Assembly: GCF_003970695.1 (NCBI RefSeq)
Contig: NZ_CP034570.1
Location: forward strand, 1,426,001 to 1,490,000
Direction of reading: 5' to 3'
Source of the DNA: Maribacter sp. MJ134
GTDB lineage: Bacteria; Bacteroidota; Bacteroidia; Flavobacteriales; Flavobacteriaceae
Length of the DNA: 64,000 bases
Below the pieces are notes generated by a model. That model had not been told where the DNA came from. It saw nothing but the letters and a program-made list of their open reading frames with translations, and ran no database searches. Of this stretch, positions 35,794-46,200 are shown piece after piece. Position 1 is the first letter of the stretch; every line of letters starts with the position of its first letter. The position numbers were made by a program, and so were the translations under genes.

Positions 35794-35842
35794 TACCACT
35801 TCAAAAAAGCTTGTTGTATATTTAACTTTCCAAATTTTATTC

Positions 35843-36589
35843 ATGTTCAGTTTTTTTTCAAAAAAAGAGTTCTTAGTCGATTATTTAGAGGGATATGTTG
35901 ATATACATAATCACATCTTACCAGGTATTGATGATGGCGCCAAAAATGTTGAAGAGTCGATAGCCCTATTAAAAGCTTTCGCTGAATTTGGGGTGAGAGA
36001 TTTTATATGCACCCCTCATATTATGGAGAATTATTACCCCAATACTCCAGAGACCATAAATAAATCTTTAGCCGTTTTAGAGAATGGCTTAAAAATGAGT
36101 AATTTAAACGAGTTTAATATTCGTGTGGCCGCCGAACACATGATCGATTCAAATTTCGAGACTATTTTAGAGGAAAAAAAAATAATGCCCTTGGCGAATA
36201 ACTATCTTCTAATTGAAATGAGCTACATACAGGCATCCATAAACTTTGACCAAGAAATTTCAAGAATTAAATCAGCTGGCTATTTTCCAATACTTGCTCA
36301 TCCAGAGCGATATTTATATTTACATAACAAAAAAGGAATATATAAAAAATATAAAAAAATGGGTCTTATATTTCAGTTAAATATACTATCCTTAAGTGAC
36401 TATTATGGCAAAGATACTCACAAAATAGCATTGCAACTTTTGAATGAGAATTTAATCGATTTTATAAGCTCTGATGTTCATAGATTTAAACATTTAAACA
36501 ATATAAAAGAAATCGAAATAGATAAAGATTTAATGACTAAACTTCTTCCAATTATAGAAAGAACTACAAATAATTTTGGAACTTTCTAG
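35843..36589 (+). CDS. CpsB/YwqE-type PHP tyrosine phosphatase
   Basis: A PHP-fold phosphotyrosine phosphatase of about 248 residues that resets the bacterial tyrosine kinase controlling capsule export. Metal-binding motifs are DIHNHILPGIDDGAKN (H22, H24), CTPHI (H59), ILAHPERY and SSDVHRF. I start it at the ATG at 35843; the frame runs 51 codons further back into mnmE without family similarity. Its stop overlaps the stop of the convergent Wzc-like kinase by four bases, a direct link to the exopolysaccharide system. Confidence 0.88.
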   Translation: MFSFFSKKEFLVDYLEGYVDIHNHILPGIDDGAKNVEESIALLKAFAEFGVRDFICTPHIMENYYPNTPETINKSLAVLENGLKMSNLNEFNIRVAAEHMIDSNFETILEEKKIMPLANNYLLIEMSYIQASINFDQEISRIKSAGYFPILAHPERYLYLHNKKGIYKKYKKMGLIFQLNILSLSDYYGKDTHKIALQLLNENLIDFISSDVHRFKHLNNIKEIEIDKDLMTKLLPIIERTTNNFGTF

Positions 36590-38961
36590 GAAAATTTCCA
36601 CCAAGGCTTCTTCATATTTTCTCCGTAACCATATCCATATTTTCCACCATAGCCTAAGTTAGAAGAACTTACGCCATTGACTACAAAAGCTAATGAAGGT
36701 AGTTTACCTTCCTTTTTTAAATTTATCGGATACTGTAAGACTTTTTTCTCCGTATTACCGGAACGCACTACATATAATACATGATTTGCATATTCCGTAA
36801 GGAGTAAAGTGTCAGTAACCACAAGCAAAGGTGCAGTATCAACGACAACATAATCATAATCAATCGATACTTTTTCAATTAATTCTTTTATTCTATCACT
36901 CATTAACAACTCGGAGGGGTTTGGTGGAATTTTACCAGAATAAATAACATCAATAGTATTTGTATGAACTAATAAGGTATTTATAATGTCCTTACTTGTC
37001 AGCTTTTCATCGTATAAATACTCTGTCAAACCAGCATCTTCATTTCTTTTGGGTTTACCTAATCTGTCAACGTTTTTACCGGCAAAAAATGTATATAATT
37101 TAGGATTTCTTATATCGGCTCCAATTAAAAGTACCTTTTTATTTGTACTAGATAAAATCATAGATAAATTGGAGGAGACAAATGTTTTACCTTCTCCTGG
37201 AACACTAGATGTAACGAAAATCACATTATTTTTTATATCTTTTTTGGCCTTTATTAGGTAATCCAAATTGGTTCTTAAAATTCTAAGAGATTCACTTAAC
37301 ACGGATCTATCGTCTTTTTTTATTAATAATTCCTCATTCTTTGAAACGCTGGGTAACTCAGAAAGCACAGGAACATCATTGATAAGTTTTTCCAAATCTG
37401 CCTTGTTGTTGACTTTATTATCCAGTAGTTGATTGGTATATATTATCGAGAATGGCACCAAGAACGCAAGAATAAGAGAAGCTAAATAAATCAATGGTTT
37501 CTTGGGTGTGACAGGTGCAAGTTGTACCAAATGAGCATTATCTATAACCTTTGACTTGGGTGTACTGGAAGCTAAAGTTATTTGAGATTCCTCCCTCTTC
37601 TGCAAGAGGTATAAATATAAAGACTCAGTGGTTTCCTGTTTCCTTGTTATATCTCTTAAATCACGAGAGTTTTTTGGTGCGCTATAAATTTTGGAATTAA
37701 TCCTAGCCATTTGAGAGGAAAGATTATTAACCTGCATACCTAAATTCCTCTCCATTCCAGACAAACTAGATTGTATTGTTGATTTTAGTCCTTGTAATTG
37801 TTGATCTAAATTAACAATTATAGGGTTTTGTTCATCCGCACTTTTTAGAAGCCTTTTTCTTTCAAGCACTAATTCATTGTATTTCGCTGTTGTGTTGGCT
37901 ATACTCCCGTCGGATAAACCTACATTAGACGGTAAAACCTCAAAGCCGTCTTCCTCAGATAAATAACTGTTCATTCCCGCGGCAATATTCAATTGAGTTT
38001 TGGCGTTTTCCAAATTCTGTCTACTTGCTGCACCCACGTTTAATGCTATATTTGATTCGGCCGCAATATCGTTGACTCCCTTTTCTGTCTTAAATTCCTC
38101 AGCACTCTGGTCCACAGACGATAAATTCGTTGATATTTCCTTTATTCTTTCATCAATAAAATTAGAAGTTCTATCCGCAACTATCCTCTTATCTTCAATA
38201 GCGTTTTGATTGTAGATTTCAATAAGTGTATTAATAACATCAAGAGCTTTTTGTTTAATAGGACTATTCAACGAAATATTAATGATATTAGAAAATTCTA
38301 AGGCAGGGGTAATAACAATTTTTTGCTGATAATTCTCAGCAATGGAAAATATAGGTCGTAACTCAACCTGAATTTTCTTACCTAAATAACTCCGTATATA
38401 ATCAATATTTGGAGTTAAAACTATATCTCCAATATCTGTCGATATATTTTTTCCAAAGGAGTGAATTACTACATTTTCGTCATCCCCATCGCTAAATTCA
38501 AACTTGCTCTCAGAAATAGGTGAAATAAAAAATGATAGATAGGAATTATTAACAATAGAATCATTCCTAAGAAAATTGACCTTAAATGGCTTGTTAAGAT
38601 ATATCTCACTGCTCTTAACGTTACCTATAAGACTTAACTTGAGGTTAAGTTTAAGCTTATTTACAACAGAAATAAAATTAGATCTTGAATTAAGAATTTC
38701 TATTTCATCTTCAACTTTGTTTGAAGAACCTCCTAAAATACCCAAATCTCCGAAAGCAGATAATTCAGATGAAGAGTTTTTATCCTCTAATATATGAATC
38801 TTGGCTTTTGCAGCGTATTCAGGTGTTGCGTACCTTATGAAGATGAAAGCTCCTACAATAAAACATATAATAGAAAGAAGAAACCATTTCCAATAACGCG
38901 AATATGATTTGATGAGATCATTTATATCGATATTAGAATCTAAAAATCCTTTTGAATCCAT
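36586..38961 (-). CDS. Wzc-like exopolysaccharide copolymerase and tyrosine autokinase
   Basis: A 791-residue inner-membrane protein that couples polymer export and chain length to tyrosine phosphorylation. It has an N-terminal Wzz domain with transmembrane helices at about 27-45 and 485-505, a long periplasmic coiled coil, and a BY-kinase domain with Walker A SSVPGEGKT (around 585-592), Walker A' LIGADIRNPKL and Walker B YVVVDTAPLLV. The C-terminal tail carries a tyrosine cluster, Y771, Y775, Y777 and Y779, as phosphorylation sites. It is the last gene of the degT-capD-wza-wzc transcript. Confidence 0.92.
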   Translation of the reverse strand: MDSKGFLDSNIDINDLIKSYSRYWKWFLLSIICFIVGAFIFIRYATPEYAAKAKIHILEDKNSSSELSAFGDLGILGGSSNKVEDEIEILNSRSNFISVVNKLKLNLKLSLIGNVKSSEIYLNKPFKVNFLRNDSIVNNSYLSFFISPISESKFEFSDGDDENVVIHSFGKNISTDIGDIVLTPNIDYIRSYLGKKIQVELRPIFSIAENYQQKIVITPALEFSNIINISLNSPIKQKALDVINTLIEIYNQNAIEDKRIVADRTSNFIDERIKEISTNLSSVDQSAEEFKTEKGVNDIAAESNIALNVGAASRQNLENAKTQLNIAAGMNSYLSEEDGFEVLPSNVGLSDGSIANTTAKYNELVLERKRLLKSADEQNPIIVNLDQQLQGLKSTIQSSLSGMERNLGMQVNNLSSQMARINSKIYSAPKNSRDLRDITRKQETTESLYLYLLQKREESQITLASSTPKSKVIDNAHLVQLAPVTPKKPLIYLASLILAFLVPFSIIYTNQLLDNKVNNKADLEKLINDVPVLSELPSVSKNEELLIKKDDRSVLSESLRILRTNLDYLIKAKKDIKNNVIFVTSSVPGEGKTFVSSNLSMILSSTNKKVLLIGADIRNPKLYTFFAGKNVDRLGKPKRNEDAGLTEYLYDEKLTSKDIINTLLVHTNTIDVIYSGKIPPNPSELLMSDRIKELIEKVSIDYDYVVVDTAPLLVVTDTLLLTEYANHVLYVVRSGNTEKKVLQYPINLKKEGKLPSLAFVVNGVSSSNLGYGGKYGYGYGENMKKPWWKFS

Positions 38962-38987
38962 ATTTTAATTTAACGTTTTTAAAAGTC

Positions 38988-39761
38988 TTAATTTCTTGTT
39001 ATAATCAGTACTGTTGATGTAATAAGTACGGAGGCAATAGATACCCAAATTGACGCCCTATTATCTAAACTAGAAGAAGTAACTGCGGACTGGTTTGGTT
39101 CCACATAGACGACATCGTTTTGTGTTAAATAGTATACAGGTGAATTCAAAGATTCCTTCTGGGTAAGATCTATTCGGGTATATACTTTTGTACCATTGAA
39201 GTCTCGTATTACGAGAATATTTTGCCGCATACCCTTAATGGTCAAATCATTTGCTAGACCCAAAGCTTCTAAAATAGTTATTTGTTCACCATTAACTGGA
39301 TACGTCCCTGGTCTATTTACTTCACCAAGAACAGTAACGGTAAAATTCTTTAAGCGAATATTAATAATAGGATCTTTGAGAAACGGCTTGAGTTTTTCTT
39401 TTAACATAGCCTTAGCCTCTTCGGGGGATAGACCTACAACTTTAACATTCCCTAAAACAGGAAAATCAATTTCACCGTTTTTATCTACAATATAATCAAC
39501 TTGTTCAGCTCTTATTCCACCTTCTTCAGCTCCTTTAAAAAGATTAAATGGAATACTTGCCTCTTGATCTAAAGTAGATATATGAATACTAATTACATCG
39601 TCAACTTTAAATTTATTTGTATGTGAATTGTCACTTACTATAGTTTCAAAATCAGTAGCATTTTGAAAATAGATAATGTCTTTTTTTGAAGCGCAGGAAA
39701 ATATCAATAGAGTTAAAAAGAAACAAATTGACTTAGAAATAATAATTAAGGTCTTTTTCAA
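38988..39761 (-). CDS. Wza-like polysaccharide export lipoprotein
   Basis: A 257-residue lipoprotein (lipobox LIFSC, C23) with a polysaccharide export (Poly_export) domain (FKVDDVISIHISTLDQEA ... YIVDKNGEIDFPVLGNVKVVGLSPEEAKAML) and an SLBB domain (FTVTVLGEVNRPGTYPV), ending in a hydrophobic helix at about 235-255. It forms the outer-membrane export pore in homologous systems. The start is a TTG at 39761; a TAA two codons upstream rules out an earlier start, and the signal peptide needs this one. It is 26 bases ahead of wzc. Confidence 0.9.
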   Translation of the reverse strand: MKKTLIIISKSICFFLTLLIFSCASKKDIIYFQNATDFETIVSDNSHTNKFKVDDVISIHISTLDQEASIPFNLFKGAEEGGIRAEQVDYIVDKNGEIDFPVLGNVKVVGLSPEEAKAMLKEKLKPFLKDPIINIRLKNFTVTVLGEVNRPGTYPVNGEQITILEALGLANDLTIKGMRQNILVIRDFNGTKVYTRIDLTQKESLNSPVYYLTQNDVVYVEPNQSAVTSSSLDNRASIWVSIASVLITSTVLIITRN

Positions 39762-39798
39762 AATTTAATTTTTTTTAAATGATACTAAGGTTGGCAGG

Positions 39799-41727
39799 TT
39801 ACTTTGATTCGACGATTTTCAACTTAGAAGGTTTATTTTTTTTAACTTTATCGTAGTTACAAAATTCAGAGTTGTTAGACACATATTCCGGAACAATTTC
39901 CTTCATTAGCTTAACTGGATTTCCATTAAAAAACATATTGGTAATGCAAAGCTCATCTATTCTAGAACGTACTTCTAAATGATTAATTTCTCTAGTTTTA
40001 CTTATTTTAATCTTTTTGTGATATGTTGGCAAAGTGTTTTCACCATTTGCTAATAGTTCTTCATAAAGTTTTTCTCCTGGTCTTAACCCCGTGATTTTTA
40101 TATCAATATCTTTTGGGTAATTTAATCCAGATAATTTTATCATATTTTTAGCTAAATCATAAATCCTGACGGATTCACCCATATCAAAGATAAAGATTTC
40201 TCCACCTTCACCCATCGCTCCAGCTTCCAAAACCAATTGCGAAGCTTCTGGGATGGTCATAAAGTACCTGGTAATGTCCTTATGTGTTAAAGTCAACGGT
40301 CCTCCTTTCTCTATTTGCTTTCTAAACAAAGGAATTACTGAACCGTTTGAGCCGAGCACATTACCAAATCTAGTTGTAATGAATTTTGTTCTTCCCTCTT
40401 GTTGCATGCAACTTATGTACATCTCTGCAATACGTTTACTTGCTCCCATTACATTAGTGGGGTTTACAGCTTTATCTGTAGAAATAAACACGAATTTTTC
40501 GATACCATGAATAACTGCTAAATCTGCAACTGTTTTCGTTCCCGCAATATTAATTTTGATTGCTTCATAAGAATTATATTCCATCAAAGGAACATGCTTA
40601 TAGGCGGCTGCATGAAAAACAATATTAGGTTTATATTCATCAAAAATCCCATTTAGCCTATTTTTATCCCTTACATCACCAACCAAAGGAATAAAATTGT
40701 GAAACCCATTTTGTTTTAATTCTTGTTGCAAATCATATAATGCAGATTCTGCTTGATCTACAACAATCAGTGATTTATAAGAGTAAGTACAGATTTGCCT
40801 CACAATCTCACTACCTATAGAACCTGCTCCCCCTGTAACTAAAATACTTTTCCCATTCAATTCTTCTGAAATATGGCTATTCTTTATATTGATAGGAGCT
40901 CTATCAAGCAAATCCTCAATTTGAACATTTTTTATCTGCGAAGCCTTCAATTCTCCATTAATCCAATCTTCTATTGGGGGCACTATTTTAACTAGTACAG
41001 GATAATCAACCAATCCTTCTACTAAAAGTCTTAACTTTTTCGAATCTATATTTTGAATGGAAAAAATAATTTCCGAAATATCATTCTTTAAAATAAATTC
41101 TTCATTTAAAATATTTTCGGAAAAGACCTTAATACCATTTATGCTCTTTCCAACTTTCGCCTTATCATTGTCTATGTAACCAACGACTCTTGCTTTAGTT
41201 TTAGAATTATTGGTCAACGCATTGAAAGTTAGCATACCAGACTCCCCTGCGCCATATATCATGATGTTTTTAGAGGTTTTCATTCCTAATGAAATATGAC
41301 TATAGATAGATTTAAAAATATAACGGCTAGCCGTTAATGCAACAAAAGCTATTAAACTATTAATTATTATTATTGACAAGGGAATAGTAAAATTATCAAG
41401 AGCAGTAATTTCTTTATTAATTAGTATCATTATAATCAATAAAATACTTGACAAACAAATAGCATTAAATAAATTATAAACATCACGCACTCCGGTATAC
41501 CTTACTACTCCTTTATAAGAACCTACTAAAAGAAAAGAAATTAAAGCTATGAAAATGACAATAGGCAATTGTACAAGCAGTTGACCAACCTCAAAATTAA
41601 AAGTAAGGTTGAATCTTATAATGTAAGATACTATTAAAGAAAAAGCGACTATGCACAAATCAATGCATAAAATAAGCCATTTAGAAGCATATTTATGCAC
41701 ATTATCATTAATGTATTTCTGTATCAT
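39799..41727 (-). CDS. Membrane-bound nucleotide-sugar 4,6-dehydratase (PglF/CapD/WbpM-type)
   Basis: A 642-residue enzyme with four N-terminal transmembrane helices (about 15-130), a CoA-binding-like Rossmann domain (MIYGAGESGMLTF) and a catalytic SDR domain (VTGGAGSIGSEIVRQI). The active site reads ISTDKAVNPTNVMGASKR: Met replaces the usual Tyr of YxxxK, as in PglF and FlaA1. It probably makes UDP-4-keto-6-deoxy-GlcNAc, which the adjacent aminotransferase can use. It overlaps that gene by four bases, so translation is coupled. Confidence 0.9.
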   Translation of the reverse strand: MIQKYINDNVHKYASKWLILCIDLCIVAFSLIVSYIIRFNLTFNFEVGQLLVQLPIVIFIALISFLLVGSYKGVVRYTGVRDVYNLFNAICLSSILLIIMILINKEITALDNFTIPLSIIIINSLIAFVALTASRYIFKSIYSHISLGMKTSKNIMIYGAGESGMLTFNALTNNSKTKARVVGYIDNDKAKVGKSINGIKVFSENILNEEFILKNDISEIIFSIQNIDSKKLRLLVEGLVDYPVLVKIVPPIEDWINGELKASQIKNVQIEDLLDRAPINIKNSHISEELNGKSILVTGGAGSIGSEIVRQICTYSYKSLIVVDQAESALYDLQQELKQNGFHNFIPLVGDVRDKNRLNGIFDEYKPNIVFHAAAYKHVPLMEYNSYEAIKINIAGTKTVADLAVIHGIEKFVFISTDKAVNPTNVMGASKRIAEMYISCMQQEGRTKFITTRFGNVLGSNGSVIPLFRKQIEKGGPLTLTHKDITRYFMTIPEASQLVLEAGAMGEGGEIFIFDMGESVRIYDLAKNMIKLSGLNYPKDIDIKITGLRPGEKLYEELLANGENTLPTYHKKIKISKTREINHLEVRSRIDELCITNMFFNGNPVKLMKEIVPEYVSNNSEFCNYDKVKKNKPSKLKIVESK

Positions 41728-42863
41728 TTTGTGTTTTTTTTGATAATTGCAACTGTTCTTTGCAAATCTTCAATCGAAAGATTTGTTCCACTGGGTAGGC
41801 AAAGTCCTCTTTCAAAAAGATTTTCACATACACCATTACAATAATTTGGATAATTTTTAAAAATTGGTTGCATGTGCATTGGTTTCCATAAAGGTCTGGA
41901 CTCAATGTTATTTTTTTCTAACGCTAACCTGAATTTTTCTCTGATTTTAAATGATGGTGTAAGTATGCAGGTTAACCATCTATTAGAAAAACTAGCTTCC
42001 CTTTCATCCAAAAAGGTAATTTGTTCAATTCCTTTAAATTCTTCTTTGTAAAATTCATAATTGCTTCTTCTCCCCGCTACCCTTTCATCTAAAACCCTCA
42101 TTTGACCCCTACCAATTCCTGCTAAAACATTGCTCATCCTATAGTTAAAACCAATCTCAGAATGCTGATAATGAGGGGCGGAATCTCGAGCTTGCGTAGC
42201 TAAATAAACTGCTTCATCCCTTAGCTTGGAATTTTTGGTGACTAGCGCACCACCTCCGGAGGTGGTAATAATCTTATTTCCATTAAAAGATAAAACCGAA
42301 ATATCTCCGAAAGTACCACACGGCCTCTGATTATATGTGCTACCCAATGCCTCTGCGCTGTCTTCCAATACTGGAATCCCATATTGCTTAGAAATATTAG
42401 TTATCTTATCAACATCGTATGGCATACCGTAAAGGTGAACTGCTATTATAGCTTTCGGCTTTTTACCACTACTAATTCTTTCAATAATAGCTTTTTCTAA
42501 CAACAATGGACACATGTTCCAGGTCGCCTCTTCACTATCAATAAAAATAGGATTAGCACCAAGATATTTTATCGGGTTAGCAGAAGCTGAAAAGGTAAAT
42601 GATTGACATAGCACATCGTCATTTGATTCCACTCCCAACAATTTAAGCCCCAAATGTATGGCGGAGGTTCCTGAATTAAGAAGGGCAATCTTAGAGTTAT
42701 TACCTAAATAAAGACTCAAATCTGATTCAAAACCATCTACATTAGGGCCTAACGGAGCTATCCAATTCGATTCAAATGCTTTATGGATAAAAGCAAGCTC
42801 ATCCCCGCCCATATGTGGTGAGGATAACCAAACTTTTTTCCTTTTTATAGTTTCAGTATTCAA
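41724..42863 (-). CDS. DegT/DnrJ/EryC1-family sugar aminotransferase (PglE-like)
   Basis: A PLP-dependent aminotransferase of 379 residues that adds an amino group to a keto sugar. PLP ligands are D168 (EDSAEALG) and the Schiff-base lysine K197 in SFNGNKIITTSGGG. The N-terminal LSSPHMGGDELAFI ... NWIAPLGPNVDGFE is very like Campylobacter PglE. Together with the PglF-type dehydratase it should give UDP-4-amino-4,6-dideoxy-GlcNAc. A PglD-type acetyltransferase is not visible next to it. The start is a TTG at 42863; no in-frame ATG was found. It is the first gene of the minus-strand export arm. Confidence 0.9.
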   Translation of the reverse strand: MNTETIKRKKVWLSSPHMGGDELAFIHKAFESNWIAPLGPNVDGFESDLSLYLGNNSKIALLNSGTSAIHLGLKLLGVESNDDVLCQSFTFSASANPIKYLGANPIFIDSEEATWNMCPLLLEKAIIERISSGKKPKAIIAVHLYGMPYDVDKITNISKQYGIPVLEDSAEALGSTYNQRPCGTFGDISVLSFNGNKIITTSGGGALVTKNSKLRDEAVYLATQARDSAPHYQHSEIGFNYRMSNVLAGIGRGQMRVLDERVAGRRSNYEFYKEEFKGIEQITFLDEREASFSNRWLTCILTPSFKIREKFRLALEKNNIESRPLWKPMHMQPIFKNYPNYCNGVCENLFERGLCLPSGTNLSIEDLQRTVAIIKKNTK

Positions 42864-43250
42864 AATGATATTATTTGGGATAATATTTCGCTAATGTAAT
42901 AGATACTCCTAATTAAATAATACCGAAACCTTTGTTATTCGTTTAATCAAAGAAATTATCGTTTAACTACAAAAATAACAAAATTGTAGATGGATAAAAT
43001 TTTAATTATCAAAATTCTCAGTGAAAAAATAGAATGTTTAAAGTCCAATTATCCCTAAATATAACTTTTGCTTTTTTTTGTGAAATTCAAGTGCATATTC
43101 ATTTTGAACACCCAGCAGCTCAAATTCATAGTACCATACTGTTAATTTTGTAAAAAATCCAAGTATTTACAACGAGTATTTAATTTATTTCAACGTAAAA
43201 ATCAAACGTTTAAAGGAATAGAAGATTATTTTTGTACTTATTAAATTGTT
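42864..43250. promoter_or_regulatory. Divergent intergenic region between the two arms of the exopolysaccharide locus
   Basis: This AT-rich, 387-base gap must hold promoters for both the minus-strand arm (PglE-PglF-Wza-Wzc) and the plus-strand galactose-oxidase-like gene. On the plus strand, -7 boxes TAATTTTG (43143-43150) and TATTTTTG (43227-43234) are present, but neither has a TTG at the expected distance. No coding frame or strong hairpin was seen. Confidence 0.4.
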
Positions 43251-46200
43251 ATGATGAAAAATAATTTTTTTAGTTATTATATAATTCTATTGATGTTCTT
43301 CTCGGGAATCATCTTAAAAGCTCAAAATCAAGCAACTCAAGGAGAATGGAGTCCCATAATCAATATGGGAATAGTTCCTGTTGCTGCAGCTAATCTTCCA
43401 GATGGCACCTTAATTACGTGGTCTTCTAAATTCCCGGACACCTATACCGAAGTAGGTGACGGGATGACTTACACGGCAATCTTTGACCCAGCACTTGGGC
43501 CCCATGGACAAGCTCTGCCATTTACACAAACCACTACCAACCACGATATGTTTTGTCCTGGCATCAATAATTTACCCGATGGTAGAATTTTAGCTGCGGG
43601 AGGAACTAGTAGTGAGAGAACTACTATTTATGATCCGGAGACTCAGATATGGTCAAGAGCAGCGGATATGAATATACCTAGAGGCTATCAAGGTAATGTA
43701 ACCCTATCAGATGGATCTGTATTCACCGTTGGGGGATCATGGAGCGATATGAATTTACCATCCACAAATGGTGGAAAAAATGCAGAATTGTATACACCGG
43801 AAACAGGATGGATTTCACTCCCGGGGATACAAGGAGATAATTTATACAATTCCAACGACGCTTCCCAAGAAAGTCAGGGTATATATCGACTAGATAACCA
43901 TGTCTGGCTATGGGAATCTTCTAATAGGGAACTTTTTAAAATTGGACCTGGAGAAATAATGCAAAGAATTGACGTTACTGGAAACGGCTCAATGACCGAT
44001 GTCGGGCAAAGAGGTAACGACACCTACTCTATTAAGGGTACTACAGTAATGTTTGATATCGATAAGGTTTTTAAAGTTGGAGGCTCTGAATCCTATGCAA
44101 GCAATACTCCAGCAAAAGATAATTCCTACATCATCGACATAAGTACTTCCGTACCAAGCGTAATACAGACTCCGAACATGGCTAATGAGCGTACCATGCA
44201 TAATAGCACAGTTTTACCAAATGGTCAAATTTTAATAACTGGCGGTTTAGATCAGGCCGTGGTCTTTTCCGATGTAGGAGCTGAGTTAGGTGCAGAATTA
44301 TTTGACCCCTCGACTAATTCTTGGAGTCAAATGGCAGGGATGGCTTCACCTAGAACTTACCACAGTGTTTCCATCTTACTTACAGATGGTCGAGTTTTTG
44401 TAGGAGGAGGAGGTCTTTGTGATCCAACACCTGGTTGTGTAAATCATCCAGATGCCGAAATCTTCAGTCCACCATATCTTTTTAATCCAAATGGAACACT
44501 GGCCACAAGACCAACGATATCTGCGCCGGAAACCAGTGATTATTTAACTGATATATCAGTTATCGGAAGTCCCGGAATTAGCGAGTTTAGTTTAGTTCGT
44601 TTCTCTGCAGTCACCCATAGCACTAATAATGAGCAACGAAGAATTCCAGTTTCGTTTACAAGTATAGGAAACGATTATACAGTTTCCATACCGGATAGAA
44701 ATCTACTGCCCCCTGGCTATTATATGCTATTTGCTATGGATGCTAATGGAGTACCTAGTATGGCCGAAACCATAAGAATAGGCGACGCAATCCCATTACA
44801 ATCTAATCCAAATTTGGTAATGCATTTAGAGTTTGAAGAAACGAGTGGTTCGGTGGCGTTTGACAGCTCTGGAAACTCTAATGATGGTGCCGTTATTTTT
44901 GTAGATAATAATACCGCTACGAAAATTCCAAGTACGGATAATTGGACAACAGACGGTTTATTTGGCAATGCCATAGAGTTTGATGGCAGAGAATTCCAAA
45001 GTAATACCATTATAGATATACCATACGATAGTACTTTTAGTGAAATTGAGGAGTCGGTAACGGTAATGGCGTGGGTTAATCGTGATGATATTGATTATAA
45101 CGTCTCTATTTTATCCCATGACTACCCTAGCCTATTTTTTGGCTTTCATAACAATTTGTATAAATGGGCATTTCAAACATCTAATGGAGTAATGGACTGT
45201 TACTCAGGATACACACCTATTGGGCAATGGGTTCACATAGCAGCCACCTATGACGGCAACATAGCTAGACTTTTTGCAAATGGAAACGAAATTTGTACTA
45301 GAAATATTTCTGGAACAATAAATCTTGAGCCCAACACCCCAAACTTTTCTTCCTTTACTGCATCTGGTTTTTATGAACATAGACCGGTAGGCAACCAAAT
45401 ACTTATAGATAACAACTACAATGAAAGTGGTGTTACCGATGAGATTGATGGCCGAATTGATGAATTAAAAGTTTATAATACAGCACTTGGGCCGCAAGAA
45501 ATTAAAGCATTTTATGACTTAGGAGTAGGATTACAAGGTGTTCAAAACTGTCCAACAGGAACTATTACTGCAGAATATAGAATAGGAAATGGAAGTTGGA
45601 ATACCGGAAACAATATTAATGTACCCGAAGGATCTGAAGTCTATATTCGTGCAATTGCGAATGGTGAATACTTTGCCACTACTACTGAAATAGATGGCAA
45701 TACTTTTAGCTCTGTTTCAGACTTTAATCAAACCAATGGTTATCGAATAAGTACAGGTACCAAAAATGGAGATAATGATGGTTTTGTATCTTCTGATGAC
45801 AATGGTCAATATGTATTAACTACGGCCACTGGATGTATGACAGTAGTAAATCTGAATGTTGTCGGTAATTGTGATGCCAATGATACACCAGTAACAGCTG
45901 AATGGTCTTTTGACGGTGGTAACACATGGAATAGCGGTACGGAAGGTGACAATATAGCAATAACAACTATTGTCGGTCAAGATGTTCGGTTAAGCCTTTT
46001 ACCTAACAATATAGATGGGGACCCTAACAATCCCTTACTGTTATTTGATGTCGTTCTTCCAAATGGTTCCATAGTAAACGATTTAACTAATCTTGAACTG
46101 AACAATATTCAAACAAATGAATCTGGAATTTATATTTTGGAGTCTTCAGAAGGCTGTGCTATTACTATAGATTTAACAATTGAAACTGTGGTCTGTGATG

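Noticed and set aside
35690..35842. A 51-residue extension of the CpsB-like phosphatase
   Set aside because: It lies inside the mnmE 3' end in another frame; the PHP domain starts just after the ATG at 35843.
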